Of a stretch of DNA of 64,000 nt, positions 1-12,700 are shown one piece after another (position 1 is the first letter of the stretch; every line of letters starts with the position of its first letter). The notes below the pieces were generated by a model. That model saw nothing but the letters and a program-made list of their open reading frames with translations. It had not been told where the DNA came from and did not search any database. The DNA is taken from contig CM060734.1 in the NCBI GenBank assembly GCA_030704615.1, positions 19,346,001 to 19,410,000 of the forward strand, read 5' to 3'. The stretch comes from Takakia lepidozioides. Taxonomy: Eukaryota; Streptophyta; Takakiopsida; Takakiales; Takakiaceae. A program made the translations under genes and the position numbers.

Positions 1-271
1 ATGCAAAAATGGGTGACAAATGTGCTCATACCTTTGTGCTTTCTGTAGCTTTGTGGCCAAGAGCCCCCACAACAGATGAAGCAAGAAAGGTTAGGGACAA
101 AAGGGGAGGCAAGGGGAGAAGATTTGGGGCCATCAGCCTAACTGAAGACTCACCAGCACCAGAATTTGAACATAGGGGGGTAAGAGGTCAGGAAGCAAGC
201 AAAACTGAAGACATTATGTCCACAGGAGACCAAAAGAGCTGGAGGGATTGTTAAGATCCTGAAAAACTCAC

Positions 272-3200
272 CGTGGCTTAACATTGTAGTTCTTGTTCCA
301 GATCAGCTGCCTGGTGGCCATGAAGCGTAGCCACACCAGAAGTCCGGCGAGTGCCAGCTCTCCCTCATTCTTGGCACGCTCTGTCAATCCCGTCGCAATA
401 TTGTATCTGCATAGACGAGTGTTTCATCCGTTGACCGAAAGAGAATATGCACAAATTGATCATATCACGGAGAGTTATTAAACAAAACTTTTGCCTGCAG
501 GTGTTGGATTCCATTGACGTAAAAAGGTTTTGTCAAGTACACTCGAACATGCTCATTGATCTCACATCAGTTACCAGGTAAATCACACACTGCAACAGGA
601 ATTGGAGAAAATATATCCACCGAGAATTGAAAGGAGAGGTGCGAGAAAGGATTGGGGGGGGGGGGGAAAGCTGCAGAATGCCTGCAGAAGGAGTATTTTA
701 AGACAAATGCGGAAACAAACAACAGCCCAAAGAGCCTAAGGAACAAGCCAAATCACCTCCTGAAGGTTATCACAGAGAATTCAGATTCACAGCAATTTTT
801 GATAGGGGATACAAGACCCCTTCTTCTCAGACAAGAAAATAGAGAACAGGATTTAGAAGTTGGATGATAAAGATGCCACCCACCGATGCATGAGAGAGCG
901 TTGGGCCTCACTCTCCTGATCGGCTATTTCCTCTAGCAGAGCCTTTGCTGTTCCATGGCCATCTCCGAGAGCCTGATGTTTTACAAAGATGTTATGAGAA
1001 TCAAGTTGCACTGTTTGCCTAGTGACAAACACTGCTAACAAGAGTGAAGTAACACAAAACCCTCCTCATTTTAGCCTTCAGGATAGCTAAGACGTACCTA
1101 CTTTTCCACCTACAAAAAATTCAAGTGCAAACCAGATTTTGTAGGTAGGTGGTTACGGTCAGGAAGCATCCACATGATAGTCATCACAGGACATTCCTCA
1201 AGTCTGTTTAAGCAATTATATTGGCGCCAAACACAGCCCGGTCAACCCAATTGGCCACCATGCTACTCTGCTTGCGCTCCCAATCAGAAAGATTGGTCAA
1301 AAGAAGTAATGATTACCTTAGTCACCTTCTTCTCCACTGGCTGCAATGGGACATAGTAATCAGAGCCATTGTCCTTGTACCAATTGCCCCCACTCCGCAA
1401 TACGAACGGCATGCCAATGAAGTTGTTGCCACCCACCAGTATCTCCACAGACTGATGGAATGCACAACACAAATCTTGCCATAAACAGCATGTGGCCAAT
1501 TTCTTTTGTACGTAAACTACAACATAAGGAAAGCGCAAAATGAGGAGGACAGATTTTCACATTGTAATCAAGAATGTTCGAAGTTCTCAGTATGTCTAGA
1601 TAGAAAAAGTCTGTCCTGCAACTGAAACATGGAAAAGTAAAGGGTCTTACCTGAAGAGAGGCCTGCCCAGCAAACCCTTCCTTAAAAGGGGTGTCACAGG
1701 TCGTTTCAACCAGGGTTGAGTTTGCCGGTATAGTGGCTTCAGGAGGTTGCTGCAGCACCACATTGCTCAACATTAGAGCCACCTATACATCTCAACCTGT
1801 TTCTTGACTTGTGCCATTTCTATGTGAACGTCTGCTATGGAATTAGAGATATATAGCCACCTTGTAAGGACAGCTTGACAAAGGCATATGGGAAAGCGAC
1901 CCAGGTATAGTAGCTCAATATCGCCACTCAAACTCCTCTACTCTTTGGATTCATGCAAAAGTGTCTGCTCGAGCAGGCGCGAGCGAACACTAGTATGGAG
2001 AGAAGTGGGCGGAACCTACCCCCCATTCTCGAGCTCTCTCCTTGGAGACTGCCCACCGTAAAACCAGTGGCTCCTTCATCCCAGTGGCCAACCGTACACA
2101 AACCTCTCCCCCTGGATTTGTCACTAGCACCTGAGATATTGCCATTTTCTCTGCATTAGCTGATGCAATGCATGCTCCTCCAGACAACCACATTCCATCC
2201 ATCCAAAATCATTTTTCACCAATGGCTACATGGGCAAAATCCCATATCGGATTACATGGACATCCTTTCAAATATATGCTTGCACACTGGAATGCATACA
2301 TAGATTCAATCAGAACATGCATTCACAAACCACACACATAGGCACAAACGTACACAGATAGGAGAGTCTACAGTTTTCCCTGGAAAGGACTCCCTAATTC
2401 AAAGGTTTCCATCAAGATAAACCAACAATTTTCACAAATTTGGGCGAGACAGAAGAAGGAATTTGAGATTCTCATTTACCAGAAGATTGTCACTTCCAAC
2501 TTTGAAGATTTTCTTCACAATGACTGCTCCATTGTCAAGGTCTTCCATCACTTGGGCACCCAGTTCCAGAGGAGTTCGTTCCCTTGGGGGAGATGGGGCC
2601 ACAGGCTTTGAAACAGCTCCAGGTGAAAATTTATTAAGTAGCTCTTCAGGATTGCGTTTTTTGCGGGAAATTCTTGCACTCGTTGTCTTCTTTTGGACAG
2701 AGCCATTGCTGCTACTACCCCCTTTGGCAAATCTCTTCCGTATATCATCCATTGATACCCCATTCTTCAATTCCAGCTGAAGGTCCTTCCGAGCTTCCTC
2801 AAACTCTGACTGATAGCACATAGAATGTGAGGTACAAGTCTCATGCAAGACAAACATCATGCTACATTGCATTCTGGCAATGACTGAGGCAGTTGGCCAT
2901 GTTGAGACCGGAGACTACTAAAAGATAGCTGCTGACATCTTTACATAAGTGGAATATGCAGAAACCCAAGACCACAAGGGAAGAACTTTTGACCAGTCTA
3001 CAAATTACCTCCAGTAGAACTTTGAAAACTAAGTGTACACATGTGTCAGCTGTACCAGTCCTAGGAGGTACCATCAAACCAAACAACACACATTAACAAG
3101 CATTGCATGCCTAATAGAAGCTCTCCAGAGACTCTGGCCTAACTTAGCCAAAGACCTGCATAACAGGAAAGGGAACATGAAACGTTACAAGTTGTTGCTC

Positions 3201-6200
3201 GGGTGAGAAATCAGGTTTGCCGGCTTTCTCCCAACGAATGTAGGCTTGGATACCGATCATATCTTCTGGAAGCTCCAATACAGCCCCTGAACTAGCATGA
3301 GCATGAGCATTACCACTCTGGCTAACCTCGCCCCCCAACAACCTGGCCTTGATAACTGCAATGGAAACCCTCCCAGCTACCTCTTCCTGCAGCTCTTTGC
3401 GAGCTTCCTCAAATTCAACCTGCCACCCCAAAAACGACCACCTTCATACCCATCCTTAACAAACATTTAGACCTTCAATTTCCCAGTAAATCAAGTGACT
3501 ACAACAACACAAACTTTCCGTCGAACTGAGGGTGTGACCAGGCACAGTAGCCAATATTCCCAGACTGAACAGGTCAGCCAAAGATCAAATGTACCTCCAG
3601 CCACACCGCTGCCTAAACCTTCCAAAGAGAAATGAAATGAAATGGTGCTGTCTAAACCTTCCAAAGAGAGTGATACCAAATGCTGTCCAGCAGAGCATGG
3701 CTCTCTGGATTTCTGGTGGGAAAACAGCCTATTAGCGTAAAACAATCCCTTCCAGAGTACACCCTTTCTGAAAAGTAACATATTATAAGAGGGAGGTTGT
3801 ACCTTTTCTTGCTCAGGTGAGTAGTTTTGCTTCCCCTTCCTTTCCCACCGCAGATAGGCCTGAACTGGGACAAGCTCCTCAGGAATGACAATCTGCGATA
3901 AGTCTACAGTTGACCGTGGAATGTCAATTCGGCAGTTCCCACCATTCAGCTTGAACCTGCAAACACATCACACTAATTGACACTTTCTCACAGTATACAC
4001 CACCTCACAACAAGGAAATTACAGTACCCTTGATGAAGTGGAGAAAGAAAAATTATAAACCAGCTACCCTGAGTAATGCATGGGACACAATATAATCTTG
4101 GTCATTTCCGTTGCGGTCTGTACAGTATATATCTGTACAGTGTATATCTGATGCAGAGAAGATGAGAATAAAGACTAACATCCACCAAATTTACAGAGCC
4201 GACTACCTCAACACAACCCATCAAGGGGCCAATTGTCGGTTGAAGGAACATTTGAAGGATTGAACCCACGAATCCCCTGGTTGTTCACAGGTATTGCACA
4301 AACACCAAACCACTGGGCAACCTGCTCAAGTGAGAGCTAATTACAGGCTTATAATATACCTCCATCCAGCCATTCTGGAAACAGATGCAGCCTTGCTTTT
4401 TGTTTAAGTGTACCCTTGTGCAGGCATTCAATGGTCCCAACTTACCAGTTATTGCTCTGCTCATCTACTAAAAGGAACTCAATAGCGTCAAGCTTGGAAT
4501 CCGTGATCTCAACCTTCACGAAAGCGGTGTCCCCAGACTGCACCAACCACACCACCCCTTTTGCCTCAACCACTTGAACATTGCTCGCAACGCTGTTGGT
4601 TTATCGGAGACAGCAGAAAGTCAAATACTGTAGCATAGACGATATCTTGGTTGTCAGACATCCAACTGGAAAGAGGAACTTCATTGAACTATATCCCCTC
4701 CTTAAAGGCCACTAGCTTACAATGAAAACCATCACAATAATGCACGGTTTATCATGGTGTGCTCTTTTCACATCGGGGCCACCAAATTATTCACCCAAGA
4801 CGTCCAATTAAATTATGTGTAATCAACGGCGGTTGGCTAACTGAAGTAAGAACTACATCTCAAGTGAAAGAGGTAGCTACTATTGCAAAATAATGCGGAA
4901 GGATACGAATACCATACTAGAAGGACTTGAACCCATTGGCTTAGTCTTGCATAGACATGGACTCAAGAGTCAAAAGAATGCACAAACCAACCTTTGCAAA
5001 TGGGGTCTGAATGGCGTTATAATTCTCCCGGCTCCCAGCAGGGCGACTGGCTGGAAGAATCCATTGGCTGCCAGAGACAATCAGCATGCTTATAGCTTGT
5101 GTAAAACCATTGCTTTCACCAGGGTCAAAAGCAGTATGCTTCACATATAACAAGAACAAGAAGCATGGATGCACGCTAGCCCTGCCTTTGTACAGTAAAT
5201 AGCAATGTATCACATTCATCCATCCTCATACTTTACTATCTACCAGTTCACCGATTTTCAGTGCAATTTTGCCAATCCCTTTCACAGAAGAGGCTGCCTA
5301 GTGTCTTCTCCAACCCATGATTTAAGGTCTAAGGACTACAACCTGCCTTTATGAAAAATCATGGCCAACAAACAGTACAATTGAATATGAGGCAGATGTC
5401 TGGAGTCCAGAGGTTCCTCCTCCTCAGGTCTCCACTCATACTTGTTTTCTGGTAGGAGAAAATCTTGAATCCCTACAGGCCCCTTTCCTTGAAGGGATGC
5501 TTCAGGCTCGATGTACACGTACAATACCACATCAGTTTTTACACACTAAATTTGTTTGCATACCTCCCTAATTCAAAGCCCTATGTAGACTCATAATCTT
5601 TTTGACACAGCTGCAATCTCTTTCCCCCACGTGGTTACCAGTCCATGCCCTCATGACCTACATGAAACTTAAAATCAGCAGGTTCAAGGACTTGTTGGTA
5701 TGCTTGGGTCTTTATCTTCTTTCATCATCACAGCTTGTAGGTTACATGCCTACTACCCCATAACCCACAAGCTGTACCGTAAAATAGGAACCACAGTTCG
5801 ATCATAGGCTCTTTTCAGGGTTCAAGTTGACCTCATTATCTTTTATCTCTTTTCAATCTCTCCCCCCATCTACCATTTTTCTGCACTGTCCATAATGGAC
5901 GACAGTGGTCGCAGTAGAAACTCTTATCTCTTCTACTGATAACTCCCATGTAATCAGTAAAGACTACCCAAACAAACATTCACATTCTCAGGTACGCGCT
6001 TTACCTTTTCCCTGGCTGCAACGCACCCCAGTGAAGAAGCAAAGAGTGGATATTGCAGTTCAACACTTGAAATTCAACGGTTGTTGGAGATCCAAGACCC
6101 GCCCCAAAGGCTTTCACCTTCATTTCAAAGATAAAGGTTTATCACTTTATTCTACAGAAAGAACAGACACAAAGCACAAGTTTCACAAGAGTCTTTGGCA

Positions 6201-8276
6201 ACATCGTAAAGCTCAATACATCAGTACCAAGTAACTACATGGTTTGTCTGTCCAGCAAATCATGACACTCATATCCAGATCTGAATTGTACTGGAAGTTC
6301 AAAGAAGTTCAAGCAGGAGCCACATACACTGCAAATTATTGAGAGGGCCTAACAATGAGGTTAGCAACAAGATTCTCGTGTTGGCCAGTGAACAATGTAG
6401 CCCACATCATGTGGAGTAATATTCTGCATTTTAAGCCTGAAAAACAATATCTACCACTTCCATCAACTGTAGGGAGACCAAATTTCTGCAGGTCCCAGGC
6501 ACTTGAGATTTGGGCTTTTGACTACAACCCACAGGCAGCCCTCATGCACCCCAGAAGTGTTTATCCATGTATAATGCTAGCCCTGCTTCAAACCTGCATT
6601 GTGGCTCTGCATGTGGGAAATTCTTGATGTGCACTCCAAGCATTTGGCAACAAAACCAGATTAAGAAACCCAGGTAGTGCCCCCCCCCCCCCCTTTTACA
6701 GTGGAGGGCACATACGTAGTGCATAACACAATGTAGTTCTTCAAAAGTTTCCTACCTTAACTTTCATCCCTCCATCGATGGTGAATTCCTTGGTGACCTG
6801 TTCAAAGGTATGAAGGAAAGAATAGTCAGTAAACACACCTAGCAACTCCTATCCACTTGTACAGTGGAGACAGGGCCACTGTCCAACCTGAACCAGAAAT
6901 GACTCAAAAGATTGGGGAAGTGGAGGGCAATGGAATAATGATGAAGAGGGAAGGACAAAGAGAAAGGAGACAAGCTCACACACCCGCACACACCCCCCCC
7001 CCCCCCCCCCAACAACCTCCCTCCCCTCCCACGGGCCATTCAACCCATGGCCTTTCTATCCAGGAATAAGAATCAAATTGTGCAGCCATCTTCAACTATT
7101 GCCTTGGGCGAGCTGTGGGCAGCGAATCCCAGCTAATATCATTTCCGGGAAAACTGCTGAGCAGGTCTCTGTTCACGAGCAACCGAACACAAGGGTGGGG
7201 CCAAATTGCCAGCACACGTCAAAACTCTCAGTTCCAGTGGAGAAACGCTGTAGTGTTGCGAAAAGGACAGCACATTCCTTACTCCTAGCTCGGAGACAAT
7301 GTGTGTGTGCTAAAAAATGACACTTGACAGGTACCTCTGTAAGTTACAAACAGGAGTCAGCAAGTAAACTGCAGGGCAATTGACAAGTAAAACATTCATG
7401 GTCTTTTAATCTACGTAGTGATGTGGTGGATCTGCCAATGAGGACCTCCTAGACTGATCTGCACTAAACTCCTGAGTGTGTGAGAGATATTTGTCCCGGC
7501 AATCTCTTATCCATTAAATATTGTTCATAAAATTGACTCCTTACAGAATTGTGAGGTCCACGACTGCACAGGAACCTCACAACTGTTTCAAACTCCTGCT
7601 TCTGAAACGAATTGCCAAAGGCTTACAGCAGACCTTGCAGTGCAATATAGTATGAAGCACAGTAACAAAATGCAGCAAACAATCGACTCCTGAATCCTTG
7701 CCCTGTTGTATGATACGGGTTAATAACATTCTGCATTTCATGACGCAAAGACCAACGAAACTCGTGCGACCATGTATTGAGTGAAAAGACAAAACACATG
7801 AAAGGCATTGTGATCTGCCACACAGTGCAATTTCAAGGAGCTGCGGTGAAATGTACTGACAAAACACTTGCAAAATGCGTGTTTAGTGATTTAGAAAACT
7901 CCATGCAATGCAAATCGGTGCAGCAGACCACATCCAGAAAGTCAGGCCCTACCTCAGCAACATCGGTTGCCGTCGCAACAATCGCCCGCGGCGTGGTAAC
8001 AGCAACCCTATTCAATCTTCGAACACTCTCAAATACGCTATGCGAAAGCAAGTGAGGGTTTCTAGGAATAAAGCTACTCTGAAACGTACTCCTGACAAAA
8101 CTAGGGTTAGAATTTGAGAGGATGGGCGCTGCAGCACAGGTGCAGAGAGGGAAATCGACCGAGGAATGGCCAGATGCTGAGGCTGGCGTTCCCGATCGAC
8201 AAATGTGGTCCACTGAATGAAGCCCTGCCCCACATGACACAGCATGAAGCTTTGACACCACTCCACAGCTCTGCAT
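272..8276 (-). CDS. GWD1: alpha-glucan, water dikinase 1, N-terminal 13 exons (partial)
   Basis: Phosphorylates glucosyl units of starch in plastids so that the granule can be degraded. Exons, 5' to 3': 8276-7953, 6797-6756, 6117-6005, 5067-4992, 4537-4446, 3956-3803, 3419-3189, 2809-2480, 2130-2020, 1749-1651, 1451-1317, 972-884, 406-272. Every junction keeps phase (643 codons plus 2 bases). The ATG at 8276 has an in-frame TAG six codons upstream. The first ~75 residues are Ser/Arg-rich and acid-poor, as in a chloroplast transit peptide. Two CBM45-like starch-binding regions follow, with LLLHWGAL and EPLVLRWAVSKERAREW around their tryptophans. Between them are LVPVQAYLRWERKGKQ and IQAYIRWEKAGKPDFSPEQQ, typical of GWD. 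The last exon has MATRQLIWNKNYNVKPR. The phosphohistidine and nucleotide-binding domains (about 800 residues) lie beyond the left edge. Bases 1-271 are intron. Assignment rests on recalled family sequence; splice sites are inferred. Confidence 0.93.
4238..4330 (-). mobile_element. tRNA-derived SINE-like fragment in a GWD1 intron
   Basis: Read on the minus strand, a box-A-like stretch (TTGCCCAGTGGTTTGGTG) is followed about 35 bases later by a box-B-like GGGTTCAATCC, the spacing of an internal RNA polymerase III promoter. It lies in the intron between the 3,803-3,956 and 4,446-4,537 exons. No tRNA cloverleaf is evident, so a SINE head fits better than a tRNA gene. Confidence 0.4.
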
Positions 8277-9795
8277 TTTGACAGAAACTCTCTACCAAAT
8301 CCCTGTGGATGCAGACGCCCACTTCCAGGCAGTGTTACGTGTTAGTCCAGTGCTGAATCTATCTCTGAGACGAAAATGTAGTCAGCAGAGGCGGAAAACA
8401 CTCCACCACAACGCGTCAAGCTCAATTCCTCACAGAAACAACCGAAGCTGCCTCCAATTCATATCAACGGATTAAAAGTACCAATGCAGCTCAGAGTCAG
8501 CCTAATAGAAACCAAAAGCGACCAGACAACTCCCCGACTCCAAGTAAGAGGCAATCCCCCACTGCAAACAATCGAATTATGTATACAAAGAGAGAGAGAC
8601 GCGTGCATGCAGAGCTCGGATTGCAGGGCCCCGCAACACTGCGCCGAGCTAGCGAGGGGCGGTTCCCCCATTCGTACTCTCTCCAATTACATCCCGCCAC
8701 GTGTTTAGATTCCAATAGCCTACCAACCGTCAGCCGTCCGCTACTCAGAATCCAACGGCTGAAAGAGTCTGAACAACTCCAGGCCTTATTGTCCATCCAA
8801 AATTGCGGCCTTTGCGGCCTGCGTTCAAATCCTTCAACCTACTCCCCATTCGCTAGAATGAAGTAGTGCCCCTGTTTTTAAGTCGTGAAGGAGAGAAAAC
8901 CAAAACGTAAAGAGTCAAGAGCCATCTCTAGCCGTCCGATTTATGAAGCTCCAACGGCGCACAGGCAGCCCAAGATCCAGCAGTACGTCACACGCGCGGG
9001 ATACTGGCACGGCTTCCGACGGCCAAGTGGACGGATCAGGGCTCGCCTCAATATTCAAACGCCACGCGTCATCGTACACTCGCTGCGAGTCGTGGCCTAA
9101 CACTTGGCCCAACGAGCCCGCGTAGACCGCGTGAGGGTAGCACGTGGCGCATTCTAACAAGAGCACCGCATGGCCGCGGCCGGGCGGGCCCCGGCCACCG
9201 TTTCGCCGGGGAATCTTGTCGGAGCAAATGGGGTCCGCGTTCTCGTGCGCCTTACCTTCTCTCTCTCTCTCTCTCTCTCTCGCTCGGGGCTCTTGGCATT
9301 GAAGAGAGAAGAGAAGAGAAGAGAAACCATCCCGCACTGTAGATTATACAAATGTGTTGAACTCTTTTCATTCCATAGTGATAGAGGTACAGGTATAAAT
9401 CTCAACCTCCTCCAAGTAGTTGGAGGTCATGGCCTTCGGAGGCGAAGGCTACTTATTTGAAACAGGCCAGCCTACAGAGCAAAGAATTATTGTTCAAGCT
9501 AGCAAAATCATCACTATATGTTTGCTCAATTCAGCCGGGAAGCTGAAGTGAGAGAGTGAGCAAGCTAGAGAGGAATTCTGTGGTCGGAGCATCCCAATTT
9601 GAATTCACTGGCAAGCAACAGCTTATGGAAATATTCCCTCTGCACGAGCTCACCACCAGGAGCTTATCAAGAGGACGAATCTTCTATAACTTTGGATGTT
9701 AAGTATAACTTTGGACTTTTGCACACTAACAAGGCAGAGCCGTTAAGAGCTTGAGAAAGGTCCGAAGGTCCCGTGAGCAATCCCCTCAGCTGGTT
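8277..9795. promoter_or_regulatory. GWD1 upstream / KONJAC-like downstream intergenic region
   Basis: 1.5 kb between the GWD1 start codon and the stop codon of the next gene; both genes are on the minus strand, so this must hold the GWD1 promoter and 5' leader and the neighbour's 3' untranslated region. A CT dinucleotide run at about 9,257-9,281 is immediately followed by repeated GAGAA units near 9,302-9,325, leaving a pyrimidine/purine strand switch. The stretch 8,900-9,250 is GC-rich with several CACGTG/CACGCG-like words. No TATA box or defined element could be assigned with confidence. Confidence 0.4.
9257..9281. repeat. CT microsatellite
   Basis: About twelve uninterrupted CT units, about 1 kb upstream of the GWD1 start codon. 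CT/GA runs are common in plant promoters and 5' leaders; whether it is transcribed here is unknown. Confidence 0.85.
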
Positions 9796-12700
9796 TCACA
9801 AAATAATTTCGTCTTGTACACTTCGGTTGAGAGTTTTGTGCGGAAGCACAATGCAGTTCACCACCACCACCTCATCCTCCACTGTCACATCCTCCCCTGC
9901 AATCATTTTAAAACCAGAGAGAAATATACCAGTGGGGTGAGGTTCTTGACACATCCAATCATATGTCAGATTTCTCAGCTTTATGAAACAAATGAGGAGT
10001 GATGTAGGGAAGGAGACAAGGACATGCATCACTCAGAATGTCACACGTTTACTGTGTTGAGTGACAAGGCACTACTGCCTTAAGACGGGTAGCAAGAGAG
10101 AAGAAATATAGTGATACGTTAATATTGGTAGATGGAGAAACAGACACTATGAGCAGATGCCACATGTGGTTAAAAACAAAACTTATACAAGGACATCAAT
10201 GCACAGCTTCCCTTAACTAAGAGCAAAGCAAAGGAAGTTAAACAGTGCAATTGACAGAAGCAACACATACCAAGAATTGCAATACCCAACTTGGCATTGT
10301 AATCCCCTCCTCCCTGAATCAGATCAATCATATCAGTGCCATCTTTAGCATACGGCACAATACTAGCCTAGTAGTTATAAGACATGCAGCACAGCTATTA
10401 TACTAGTATATGACTGGAGTTTCAGATACTCCGAAAAATCATGTTGCTTTCTCGCATGTCTCCCATCTGTGTATATGCGCTATATATGAATGCTGATGGC
10501 AACACCATGGTAGACTACTTTCACATACACTTGTAACCAAATTGTCATAGGCTTTGCAGAAGTGCTGTGGCAATTTAGAGCCAAGCTTTAGACCCTGGTG
10601 GGTTGAGACCCCAAGACTGCCTCCAGTTGTGGTATCCTGCTTGGACTATCAGCTTAGTCAACATTCACAGGGAACCGACAATAAGTGCTTCTCCTCAATG
10701 GAAAAGTGTCACTTAATAATGCTGGCTTCACCCAAGTCCTCTCTCTCTGCTTCTGCTTCTCCATAAGGAACCAACCCCCCAATTGTCAGGGAAACGTCTG
10801 AACACAGCCCTACAACCTGAATCTAGAAATGGTTTGTGTGCGTAGAAAACTTGCCTGGACCCGAGCCCATCTCCCGATTGAAGACTTCCACCCAATGATT
10901 GAGTGTATTACAACAGCATTTTCCTGCAATATAATGCCCATCACATGACTTTTAAATCCAAATGCAGAAAAACAGTTAGGGAGAATGAGTGGGAAGCTTA
11001 AAAGCACATCCAACCTGGATGGATGGCTACAAGAACCCAGAAAACTTTTAAATACAAAGCTCTCTGCCGTTATGCTCTACTGATCCATGCTAGAAACAGT
11101 TAGGGTTCCCTTTGTCCACTTTGCACCTCTCCACCTTACAAGTTTGAAAGAGAACGGACCTTAGGTCACATTTACAACTCTTTAAGGTGCTCCTCTCACA
11201 GGGTAAGAATAAGATCGGATGCAATTGGGGAGACATACTAAAGCAGGATGGACTCACCTTCACTTCGACTCCATCAAGGATGATGCAGCCTATTAACCGA
11301 ACTCCAGGGCCAATCCGTGCATTTGCAGATATAGATACATTGGGCCCTAGCTGTAAACCAAAAACACCAACAGGGACACTACCATCTCAGTGCAAACTCA
11401 GAAAGCACTTTTAAGCATCACTATTGACTACAAAGGAGCAAGATTCAACTGCCTGAAGGATTGGCAGGAAGTCCTTACTTTGGCTGTTGGATGAACTTTA
11501 GCAGACCGGTGGAGGAAAACATCCCCAACAATGGTTGGCCATCTCTTGCCATCACCTGGAGCCAAGAGCTCTGGATTGGTCCGCCGGTACTGAGCTAGGT
11601 ACAGCAATGAGCACCTCAGTGACATCCTGCAACCAACCTCTTGCAGCCTTCTCAGTATCAAATACTGGAGTGAAACAGCAGTCTTGTTGATATTCCAGTT
11701 GTAAGCAGTGTCATTACTAATGTACTAACTTCTGACAGTGAACAAGTTGGAAATGTTCACCACAGTGCCTGCCCAACTGAAAGGGGCACCAGCACACATA
11801 CTTAATACGAGGAAGCTGGTAAGAGATCCACGCAAAAATTGAACGACAGGTATTCATACGTACCCTGGAGTTTTGATTTGTTCCCAAAATTCAGTTGTCT
11901 CAAAGGTGTAGAGCTGCTTCTTTCCAGCCAGTGGTGTGAGGATGTCCTGGTCTAGCCTCGTAAAATCTGTCGGCATTGTTCTGCAGCAAACCCACCAGTG
12001 TGAGATCTATTTTCCATCCTCCCTCCAACAACCTGCTCACTGCATCCCTCACCAATACCTACCGTTCTTTCAGAAACAATAATCAGAGAGTGTAGAGCTC
12101 ACTTGGAAGACTGAAGGACTTCGAAGCTGGATAGGCGACGGAGAGCAGCTGGAAGGATGAAACAGGCAGAAAACAAGGTGAAACATAAACTACAGGAATA
12201 TCACAGGGACCCGTTTTACGTTTCAACACCCAACCAGCGGCGTCATCCATTCAGCTGGTCCAACATGAATCAAGGTTTGCAATACAATCCAATGTAAGAC
12301 ATTGTTTCTGCAGATCCCAAAAAGCCCCAGCACTTTATCACAGCCAGACATGCAGCTTCCAAGGTATACATACATAGAAGTTTACCAGTACCTATCTGGG
12401 CACATGCATGCATAGTGTTTAGCAGCACACATATTCCACACTGTTAAGAACCTGGCGAAATAGCAGAGGTTTCATCATTACTGAAGAAGAGAATGAGAAG
12501 CTAACATGTCTCTTTACGGCTTGATGCTACCTCCTTGATGGCCAGAAAAATATCAGGTGTAAAAATGTACACTCCACAATTGATGAGGTCACTCACCTGC
12601 AGGGCCATCAGTTATCAGAAGAAAAGCAATTCCCACTGTTGAATTGAAACCCACCAAAGATAGACAGAGACAGTCCGTCAAACAAGGGTGGCCAGGGATA

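Noticed and set aside
5336-5530. Minus-strand frame with LLPENKYEWRPEEEEPLDSR
   Set aside because: It lies in a GWD1 intron between exons that join in phase, and no splice sites place it in the protein. No family recognised.
6987-7010. Long C runs (also near 6,680, 23,290, 26,409 and 62,087) and the G run near 654
   Set aside because: Homopolymers at which sequencing is unreliable; no associated structure.
9420-9470. Short plus-strand frame starting ATGGCCTTCGGAGGCGAAGG
   Set aside because: Ends after about a dozen codons without a splice donor in phase; no homologue recognised.
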